Assembly: GCA_003156695.1 (NCBI GenBank)
Contig: PMHN01000124.1
Coordinates: forward strand, 1,007 to 9,801
Length of the DNA: 8,795 bases
Source of the DNA: Gammaproteobacteria bacterium
GTDB lineage: Bacteria; Pseudomonadota; Gammaproteobacteria; Steroidobacterales; Steroidobacteraceae
Reading direction: 5' to 3'
Part shown: positions 1 through 5,530 of the stretch, piece by piece
Layout: each line of letters begins with the position of its first letter
Numbering within the stretch: position 1 is the first letter of the stretch
The notes under the pieces: generated by a model
Told to the model about the DNA's origin: nothing
The model's input: the letters and a program-made list of their open reading frames with translations, nothing else
The model's database searches: none
Made by a program: the position numbers and the translations under genes

Positions 1-714
1 GTTGGACGCTTTCACGAGTTCAGTGTAGCCGCCGCGGATATTCGCGCCTGCGTCGAGTTCTACGAGCAGTTGGGGTTCACACAGGCCGCTACCAGCGATG
101 CCGTAACTCATCCCTACGGGGTGCTCAGCGACGGGCGGCTGCACCTGGGTGTGCATCAGCGCAGCGCCTCCTCCCCGGCGCTGACCTTCGTGCATCCGGA
201 TGTGGGCAAGAGCGTGCCGGCCTTCGCCGCCGCGGGGATCAAGCTCACGACGTGCCGCACGGGCGACGATGTCTTCAACGAGATCGCTTTCAGCGATCCG
301 TTCGGCCACGCGGTTATGGTGCTCGAGGCACGCACCTACTCGCCGGTCGCGCGCCCGGCCGCGGAGCTCTCGTTGCTCGGTGATTTCGCCGAAGTGAGTC
401 TGCCGGCGCCGGACTTCGCGGTCGCGCAGGCCTTCTGGGAACCGCTGGGGTTCGTGGCCGCCGATGAAGCGCAGGAGCCCTACGCCCACCTGCCCCTCAC
501 TAGCGACACGCTCGACGTCACCTTTCACCACCCGCGCACCCTCGACCGGCCGATGCTGGTGTTCCGCAGCGCCGATATGGCAGCACGGGTGCAGCGGCTG
601 CGCGAGCTCGGCGTGGCGATGTCGGCGTTGCCGCGCGGCATCCGCGGCGCAGCCGGCGCGCTGCTGGAAAGCCCGGACGGCACGGCGCTGCTGTTGCTGC
701 AGGGCGAAGGCTGA
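1..714 (+). CDS. VOC (glyoxalase/bleomycin-resistance fold) protein with two tandem domains, 5' partial
   Basis: The reading frame is open from base 1, so the gene begins upstream; 237 residues are visible before TGA at 712-714. There are two VOC-type modules, about residues 4-111 and 129-235 of the visible part. They are clearly duplicated: GRFHEFSV..AD..ACVEFYEQLGF in the first matches GDFAEVSLPAPDF..AQAFWEPLGF in the second. In the first module His5, His52 and Glu109 (VMVLEAR) sit where VOC proteins place metal ligands. In the second module the equivalent of His5 is Ala130 and no C-terminal Glu ligand is obvious, so it may be structural or form the pocket wall. VOC members include glyoxalase I, extradiol dioxygenases, epimerases and resistance proteins; nothing here tells which, so no substrate is assigned. 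No signal peptide can be judged because the start is missing. The next gene lies 62 bases downstream on the same strand and could be co-transcribed, but shows no functional link. Confidence 0.85.
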   Translation, partial: VGRFHEFSVAAADIRACVEFYEQLGFTQAATSDAVTHPYGVLSDGRLHLGVHQRSASSPALTFVHPDVGKSVPAFAAAGIKLTTCRTGDDVFNEIAFSDPFGHAVMVLEARTYSPVARPAAELSLLGDFAEVSLPAPDFAVAQAFWEPLGFVAADEAQEPYAHLPLTSDTLDVTFHHPRTLDRPMLVFRSADMAARVQRLRELGVAMSALPRGIRGAAGALLESPDGTALLLLQGEG

Positions 715-776
715 AGCCGCGGGCACTTTCGCGCATAATCGCGCCCCTAGAAGAACAGACTCCCGAAAGGACTGTC

Positions 777-2849
777 ATGCGCCGCGTTTTACTTCCCGCC
801 CTGCTCGCGTTGCTGGCTGCCCCGCCGGTGTTCAGCGACGCCGGCATGTGGACCTTCCATGATTTCCCGCGTGAGCTGCTGAAGCGCGAACACGGCGTCG
901 ACATTGACTCCGCGTGGCTCGATCGCGTTCGCACCTCGACGATCCGCCTGTCGAACTGCACGGCTTCCTTTATCTCCCCCGAGGGGCTGATCCTCACCAA
1001 CCACCACTGCTCCGAGGCGTGTCTGGACGAGCACTCCACCAGCGAGCAGAACCTGGTGCGCGCCGGGTTCCTCGCGCGCGCGCGCGACAAGGAGCTGAAG
1101 TGCACCGCCCAGGTCGCGGATGTCCTCATGGGCACGGAGAACGTCACGGCGAAAGTGTCGGCGGCGATCCATGGGCTCGATGACAAGGCCGCGAACGACA
1201 CCCGCAAGAAGACCCTCGCGCAGCTCGAGCAGGCCTGCGAGGACGCGAGCAAGCAGGCCGCCGGCGGCGCGCTCAAGTGCGAAGCGGTGGACCTGTACCA
1301 GGGCGGGCAATACTGGCTCTACAAGTACCACCGCTATGACGACGTGCGGCTGGTGTTCGCGCCCGAGCGCGGCATTGCCGCCTTCGGTGGGGACCCGGAT
1401 AACTTCCAGTTCCCGCGCTGGTGCCTCGACATGTCGGTGCTGCGCGCCTACGGGCCCGATGGCAAGCCGGCGACGACGCCGAATTTCCTGGCGCTGCGCG
1501 CTGCGGGACCGCAGGCGGGGGAGCTGGTGTTTGTTTCCGGCCACCCCGGTTCCACCCAGCGCCTCCTGACGGTGGCGCAGCTTCAGATGCTGCGTGACGT
1601 GGACCTGCCGCGCTGGCTGCTGCGCGCGGCGGAACTGCGCGGCCGTTATATCCAGTTCGGCAAGACCGGCGCGGAGGCAAACCGCATCGTGGAGGACCCG
1701 CTGAACGGCCTGGAGAATTCCATCAAGGTGCGCCGCAACCAGCTCGACGCGCTGCTTGATGACCGGCTGCTGCAGCGCAAGAGCGCCGAGGAAGCGTCGC
1801 TGCGCGCCAAGATCGCTGCTGATCCCGCGCTCGCCGGCATCGGCGACCCGTGGGCCGATATCACGCGCGCCGAGGTGCGGGCGCGGGAACTGTCGCTTCC
1901 CTACTCATTCCTGGAACAGGGGGCCGGATTCAATAGCCGCCTCTTCGCCTACGCGCGCGCACTGGTGCGCGGCGCGGCCGAACGCCCCAAGACCAACACC
2001 GACCGTCTGACCGAGTACCGCGAAACGGCGTTGCCCCGTGTGCAGCGGCGGTTGCTCGCGCCGGTGCCGGTGTATCCGCAGCTCGAGAAGCTCACCCTGT
2101 CGTTCTCACTCGAGCGCATGCGCGAGTGGCTGGGGCCGGATGCGCCGATCGTCAGACAGCTGCTGTCGAAGGATTCCCCCGACACACTCGCGACGCGCCT
2201 GGTCGACGGCTCGCATCTCGGGGATGCGGCGGTGCGCAAGCAGCTATGGGAAGGTGGTCAGGCGGCAATCGACGCCTCCCACGACCCGATGATCGAGCTG
2301 GCGCGGGAGGTTGATGCGCAGGCGCGTGCGGTGCGCAAGCAGCAGGAGGACGAGGTGGAGGCCCCGATAGAGGCTGCAGCGCAGAAGATCGCGCGCGTGC
2401 GGTTCAAGGTGTATGGCACCACGGTGGCGCCCGATGCCACCTTCACACTGCGGCTTAACTTCGGCACCGTGCAGGGCTGGCGCGAAGGCTCGCAGGAAGT
2501 GGAGCCCTTTACCCATACGGCGCGCCTGTTTGAGCGCGCCAAGGGGGAGGAGCCCTTCAGGATTCCCGACAGCTGGCTCGCGGTGAAGGATCAGCTCGAC
2601 CCGCAGACGCGCTTTGACCTGTCGACCAACAACGACATCGTCGGTGGCAATTCCGGCAGCCCGCTGATCGACACCAAGGGGCGCCTCGTGGGCCTCATTT
2701 TCGACGGCAATATCCACTCGATCGCGGGCGACTACTGGTTCGACCCGCAACTCAATCGTGCTGTGGCCGTGGATACCCAGATCATCCTCGAGGCGCTGCA
2801 CAAGGTGTACAAGGCCAACGAACTGCTCGCCGAGATGGGCGAGAAGTAA
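777..2849 (+). CDS. S46-family dipeptidyl peptidase (DPP7-like), secreted
   Basis: This 690-residue periplasmic serine exopeptidase should remove dipeptides from the N-termini of peptides. Residues 1-20 form a signal peptide (MRRVLLPALLALLAAPPVFS), with cleavage likely before Asp21; DAGMWTFHDFP is the usual mature S46 N-terminus. The triad is readable: His77 in LTNHHC, Asp218 in FPRWCLDMSV, Ser626 in GGNSGSP. Asn209 and Arg214 lie in DNFQFPR, the segment that holds the substrate N-terminus in S46 enzymes; the position that is Trp in characterised Bacteroidetes enzymes is Phe210. Eighteen residues after the serine, in IFDGN, is Gly644. In the family Gly here goes with DPP7 (hydrophobic P1) and Arg with DPP11 (acidic P1), so DPP7-like specificity is inferred. 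Length is close to the usual roughly 700-720. The ATG at 777 is fixed by AAAGGA at 766-771 and by the signal peptide starting there. It ends against the foldback element at 2871-3007. Confidence 0.95.
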   Translation: MRRVLLPALLALLAAPPVFSDAGMWTFHDFPRELLKREHGVDIDSAWLDRVRTSTIRLSNCTASFISPEGLILTNHHCSEACLDEHSTSEQNLVRAGFLARARDKELKCTAQVADVLMGTENVTAKVSAAIHGLDDKAANDTRKKTLAQLEQACEDASKQAAGGALKCEAVDLYQGGQYWLYKYHRYDDVRLVFAPERGIAAFGGDPDNFQFPRWCLDMSVLRAYGPDGKPATTPNFLALRAAGPQAGELVFVSGHPGSTQRLLTVAQLQMLRDVDLPRWLLRAAELRGRYIQFGKTGAEANRIVEDPLNGLENSIKVRRNQLDALLDDRLLQRKSAEEASLRAKIAADPALAGIGDPWADITRAEVRARELSLPYSFLEQGAGFNSRLFAYARALVRGAAERPKTNTDRLTEYRETALPRVQRRLLAPVPVYPQLEKLTLSFSLERMREWLGPDAPIVRQLLSKDSPDTLATRLVDGSHLGDAAVRKQLWEGGQAAIDASHDPMIELAREVDAQARAVRKQQEDEVEAPIEAAAQKIARVRFKVYGTTVAPDATFTLRLNFGTVQGWREGSQEVEPFTHTARLFERAKGEEPFRIPDSWLAVKDQLDPQTRFDLSTNNDIVGGNSGSPLIDTKGRLVGLIFDGNIHSIAGDYWFDPQLNRAVAVDTQIILEALHKVYKANELLAEMGEK

Positions 2850-2870
2850 CTCCGCGGCAGCGGGTGGTGG

Positions 2871-3007
2871 GCCGTAAAGCGGCGTCTCGCGCGCTAAATT
2901 CCTTTCGGGGGCCATGGATGGCCACCCAGGGCTTGCGCGCAGCAGGGACTGCGCAGCGCAATGGATTTACGGCGTCCCCGAAAGGAATTTAGCGCGCGAG
3001 ACGCTGC
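2871..3007. repeat. Long foldback (inverted-repeat) element, possible bidirectional terminator
   Basis: Bases 2882-2910 and 2976-3004 are a perfect 29-bp inverted repeat, extended outward by a G-T wobble and two more pairs (2879-2881 with 3005-3007) and inward by one wobble and one pair. The loop of about 65 bases folds further: 2910-2915 pairs with 2918-2923 around GG, and 2933-2942 pairs with 2949-2952 plus 2956-2961 (three-base bulge). A second inverted pair is offset: GCCGTAAA at 2871-2878 and TTTACGGC at 2966-2973. The left arm contains CTAAATTCCTTTCGGGG. The element fills the gap between the convergent S46 and YceI-lipoprotein genes, ending four bases before the latter's stop codon. Its position suits a bidirectional terminator, though there is no clean T-run after the stem. 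The nested arms also suit a dispersed REP/MITE-like intergenic repeat. No ORF or ribosome site inside is credible. Confidence 0.85.
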
Positions 3008-3011
3008 CCGG

Positions 3012-3776
3012 TCAGCGCGTCGTACGCGCCACGATGCGAAACCGCACGCGCATCTCGTCCTGCACCTGCAGCGCGCCGAGCATGGCGGAAAAGGGCGTGA
3101 GCCCAAGAGTCGTCTGTTTCAAGGGCAGCTCGCCCGAGGCGATGACGGTTGCATCGCGGCGCTCGTAGCGCACCGCCACGGAGAGGGTCCGACGCTGCCC
3201 GCGCACCTCGGCCTGCATGGCTACCTGCACCAGGCCTGTGGCCGGGCGTGCGGGAGCGGCGCCATCCGCGGCGGTGTTGTCCGCCGCGGGCGCCACCGAC
3301 ACTGTCCGCAGGCTGATCTGCGGGAAGTCCGCCGCGTCGAGCAGCGCCGCGCCCAGCATGTTGCGGCGCGTGCCCTCCCTGGCGGTGTCGGGCACATCCG
3401 GCGGAAAGTCACGGCTCATTTCCCCGGCGCGCAGCGCTGCTTCGTCCACGGTCAGGTCGAGGAGCGGCACCTGGGCTTCGAAGCTGGCCTGCGCCAGGTC
3501 CTCAGGCACGTAAATCGTGCCGCTGAGGGTGTGTGAGGCGATCACATGATTGTGTCCGGCGCTCGCGAGCGTGCCAGCGCGGAACACGAGGATTGTGAGC
3601 AAGGACTCCTGCGGCACGATGTCGTAGGGCCTTCCTAAGTGCGGCGCCGGAGCTTCATCCGGCGCGCTGGCCGCCAGGGCCGGTGCCGCCGGCGGGCGTA
3701 CGGGGCAGCCGGCCAGCAGGGCGGCGAGGAACCCGGCAACCAGGGGTCGCAGTAGGCAACGCGCCTTCACATGCAT
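3012..3776 (-). CDS. YceI-domain lipoprotein
   Basis: This 254-residue protein is predicted to be exported and lipid-anchored. Residues 1-23 (MHVKARCLLRPLVAGFLAALLAG) are a lipoprotein signal with lipobox LLAG and the acylated cysteine at Cys24, followed by a Pro/Ala-rich linker to about residue 48. The YceI-type beta-barrel domain runs from about 50 (YDIVPQESLLTILVFRAG) to the end, with a histidine cluster AGHNHVIASH at 73-82 and a family-like end (PLKQTTLGLTPFSAML). YceI proteins bind isoprenoid or other amphiphilic lipids in the envelope; the ligand here is unknown. The frame stays open upstream to about 4067, but that part is antisense to the cytochrome b561 gene and has no domain. The lipobox places the start at ATG 3776 or GTG 3770, and neither has a strong ribosome site. 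Its start is back-to-back with the b561 gene, which leads into a second YceI protein. Confidence 0.85.
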   Translation of the reverse strand: MHVKARCLLRPLVAGFLAALLAGCPVRPPAAPALAASAPDEAPAPHLGRPYDIVPQESLLTILVFRAGTLASAGHNHVIASHTLSGTIYVPEDLAQASFEAQVPLLDLTVDEAALRAGEMSRDFPPDVPDTAREGTRRNMLGAALLDAADFPQISLRTVSVAPAADNTAADGAAPARPATGLVQVAMQAEVRGQRRTLSVAVRYERRDATVIASGELPLKQTTLGLTPFSAMLGALQVQDEMRVRFRIVARTTR

Positions 3777-3788
3777 AAGCTTACGGGC

Positions 3789-4352
3789 ATGGCCATTCAA
3801 AACACCACGCGACGCTGGGGCAGCGTCTCCCAACTCCTGCACTGGACGATCGTCGTGCTCATCATCGTGCAGGTGACGCTCGCACTGATGGCGGACGATC
3901 TGCCGAACAGCATGCGCAAGCTCACGCTGCTGGCGCGCCACAAGTCCTTCGGCATCACCATCCTCGGACTCGCAATCCTGCGACTCGTGTGGCGACGCTT
4001 CAATGACACGCCGGCGCTGCCGGACACGCTCAAACCGTACGAGCGGTGGCTGGCACGTTTTACTCACGGCGCGTTGTACGTGCTGCTGTTCGCCATGCCA
4101 CTGTCAGGATGGATGATGTCCTCCGCCCGTGGGTTTCCGGTGAGCTGGTTCGGGTTCATTCAGCTCCCGGACCTGGTGCCAAAGAGCAAGCCCCTGTACG
4201 ACGCGTTCCTGACCACCCACGAAGTGCTCGCATGGACCCTGGGCGCGGTGGTGACCCTACACGTGGCCGCGGCGCTCAAGCATCACTTCGTGCTCAAGGA
4301 TGACACGCTGCGCCGCATGCTGCCCTTCCCCGGTAAGAACGAAAGGACTTAG
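3789..4352 (+). CDS. yceJ: Cytochrome b561 (YceJ/CybB family) membrane di-heme protein
   Basis: A 187-residue inner-membrane protein with four hydrophobic segments at about 17-35, 54-68, 94-110 and 146-163. Such proteins bind two b hemes and are thought to pass electrons between quinols and partners in the membrane. Candidate heme ligands His18 (LLHW), His51 (ARHKSFG), His144 (THEVLAW) and His158 (LHVAAALKHH) follow the four-histidine spacing of the bacterial family. I chose the ATG at 3789 because MAIQNTTRRWGSVSQLLHW is a typical N-terminus. An in-frame ATG at 3771 would add six residues and make the start codon touch that of the divergent lipoprotein gene; neither start has a clear ribosome site. 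The stop is three bases before a yceI gene, the same pairing as E. coli yceJ-yceI, hence the tentative symbol. Any promoter must lie inside the opposite gene's 5' end. Confidence 0.92.
   Translation: MAIQNTTRRWGSVSQLLHWTIVVLIIVQVTLALMADDLPNSMRKLTLLARHKSFGITILGLAILRLVWRRFNDTPALPDTLKPYERWLARFTHGALYVLLFAMPLSGWMMSSARGFPVSWFGFIQLPDLVPKSKPLYDAFLTTHEVLAWTLGAVVTLHVAAALKHHFVLKDDTLRRMLPFPGKNERT
4341..4347 (+). promoter_or_regulatory. Ribosome binding site for the secreted yceI gene
   Basis: GAAAGGA lies eight bases before the ATG at 4356, inside the last codons of the b561 gene. It fixes the start of the secreted YceI protein and suggests the two genes are translated from one message. The same purine run precedes the S46 gene. 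Confidence 0.75.
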
Positions 4353-4355
4353 AAC

Positions 4356-4970
4356 ATGGTACGCGCATCCCTCGCCGCCGCCTGTGCCGCGACCCTGGTG
4401 GCCGCCGCTTCGGTCACCCCGGGAAGTCTCTCTGCCGCCCCCGCCGCGGCGCCCGCAGCCGCGGTCACTCATTACACGCTCGATCCGGCCAAGAGCTCGC
4501 TCGAATTCACGTTCACGCAGGCGGGAGCCCTCAACAAGGGCCACTTCGGGCGCTTTCCGGTGAGCCTGGATTTTTCCGCGGACAACCTCGCGGCGAGTCA
4601 CCTTGAAGTCGGCGTTGACGTGACCTCGCTCGACACCGGCGACAAGGATCGCGACGATACGCTGCGCAGCGCGGACCTGTTCTCGGTCACGAAGTTTCCG
4701 CAGGCGCATTTCAGCGCCGCGCAGATCGTGAAGACCGCGGCCGGCTTTGAGGCGGCCGGCAAGCTCACCATCCGCGGCGTGACGCGCGATGCGCGCGTGC
4801 CATTCACGTTCCGCACTGCCTCCGAGCAGGGTGCGGCGGTCGGCTACATGAGCGGCAAGATCACCATCCGCCGGCTCGATTTCGGTGTGGGCCAGGGCGA
4901 CTGGAAGGCGACCGATCAGGTCGGTAACGACGTCGTGGTGTCGTTCGCACTGCGACTCACGGGTCATTGA
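4356..4970 (+). CDS. yceI: YceI-family periplasmic lipid-binding protein
   Basis: A 204-residue secreted protein. Residues 1-27 are an Ala-rich Sec signal (MVRASLAAACAATLVAA...LSA) with cleavage near Ala27/Ala28, followed by an Ala/Pro spacer. The YceI domain runs from about residue 39 to the end. Family hallmarks include HYTLDPAKSSLEF, the GHFGRF turn, the DVTSLDTGDKDRDDTLRSADLF stretch (shown in part: TSLDTGDKDRDDTLRS), FPQAHF, GKLTIRGVTRD and a C-terminal GNDVVVSFALRL strand. Members form an extended barrel that holds a polyprenyl or quinone-like lipid; the ligand here cannot be read from sequence. Unlike the neighbour at 3012-3776 it has no lipobox and should be soluble in the periplasm. 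It lies three bases after the b561 stop, almost certainly co-transcribed. It converges with the cupin gene, whose stop is only 13 bases away. Confidence 0.94.
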   Translation: MVRASLAAACAATLVAAASVTPGSLSAAPAAAPAAAVTHYTLDPAKSSLEFTFTQAGALNKGHFGRFPVSLDFSADNLAASHLEVGVDVTSLDTGDKDRDDTLRSADLFSVTKFPQAHFSAAQIVKTAAGFEAAGKLTIRGVTRDARVPFTFRTASEQGAAVGYMSGKITIRRLDFGVGQGDWKATDQVGNDVVVSFALRLTGH

Positions 4971-4983
4971 GCGGCGCGCACCG

Positions 4984-5460
4984 CTACACCGGCGTGCCGT
5001 CGCGGCGCGTGATTTTGCCGGGGCTCCGCGGCAGATTCCACGCCAGATCCACGTCCGGGTCCGGGTAGTAAGCGCGGTCGGCGCCGTCGCGGTTACTCAC
5101 CTCCAGGTACACCGCCGGGCGAGCGCTGCGATTGATGAGCTGGTGCCCATCTTCGGCACCCGCCGGGAAGCCCGCACACATCCCCGCGTGCAACAACTGC
5201 TCGCCAGCACCGGTGCGCAGCACCACCTCCCCCTCCAGCACGTATACGAATTCGTCCTCGTGCGTGTGCCAGTGCCGCATGGAGGACTCCTTGCCCGGCG
5301 GCAGCGTCGTGTGGTTGATGCCTATGCGCGTGAGCCCGAGCGCATCGCCGAGCCGGCGCTTGCTGCGTGGCAAAACACGCGAGCGGTAAGGCTCCGGGTA
5401 GCCGCTGCGACAGATCGCCTCGACCGCGCGCGGATCCACTGCCGGCTTCTGTAGTGACAT
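4984..5460 (-). CDS. Cupin-domain protein, single cupin, substrate unknown
   Basis: A 158-residue cytoplasmic protein with one cupin barrel. Motif 1 is HWHTHEDEFVYVLEGE at about 63-78; His63, His65 and Glu70 fit the HxH(x)4E(x)6G metal-site pattern. Motif 2 is GMCAGFPAGAEDGHQLIN at 93-110, supplying the last ligand His106. The end (AYYPDPDVDLAW...ITRRDGTPV) is typical of the stand-alone cupins often labelled mannose-6-phosphate-isomerase-like; the actual substrate is unknown. ATG 5460 is chosen because MSLQKPAVDPRAVEAI is a plausible N-terminus with a GAGG-containing purine run (GCGAGG) about five bases upstream. The frame stays open further upstream, but that part runs into the divergent gene and looks like shadow sequence. 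The gene is divergent from the CoA-transferase-like gene at 5531, leaving about 70 bases for both promoters, and converges tightly with yceI. Confidence 0.88.
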   Translation of the reverse strand: MSLQKPAVDPRAVEAICRSGYPEPYRSRVLPRSKRRLGDALGLTRIGINHTTLPPGKESSMRHWHTHEDEFVYVLEGEVVLRTGAGEQLLHAGMCAGFPAGAEDGHQLINRSARPAVYLEVSNRDGADRAYYPDPDVDLAWNLPRSPGKITRRDGTPV

Positions 5461-5530
5461 GCTTGCCTCGCAAGTGCCTGCGGCGCGGTTGACGCGCATC
5501 GCGCGATTCGGGGAGCATGCCACAAGTTGT

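Noticed and set aside
711..739. Possible promoter before the S46 gene: CATAAT at 734-739
   Set aside because: The -10 match is good, but at 17-base spacing the -35 is CTGAAG, only three of six, and it overlaps the previous stop codon. Too weak to annotate.
1073..1086. Alternating CG run of 14 bases (possible Z-DNA)
   Set aside because: It lies inside the S46 gene, coding for part of FLARARDK, and is explained by codon preference for GCG/CGC.
518..1544. Minus-strand open frames of about 250 residues opposite the VOC and S46 genes
   Set aside because: Shadow frames: no domains, biased composition, and they overlap two well-supported genes.
3777..4067. N-terminal extension of the YceI lipoprotein frame (about 97 residues)
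   Set aside because: It is wholly antisense to the b561 gene, has no domain, and would bury the lipoprotein signal and lipobox inside the protein.
4972..4999. Hairpin CGGCGCGC / GCGTGCCG between convergent yceI and cupin genes
   Set aside because: An eight-pair stem with one G-T pair and a 12-base loop, no T-run, and half of it inside the cupin coding end; in DNA this GC-rich such stems arise by chance.
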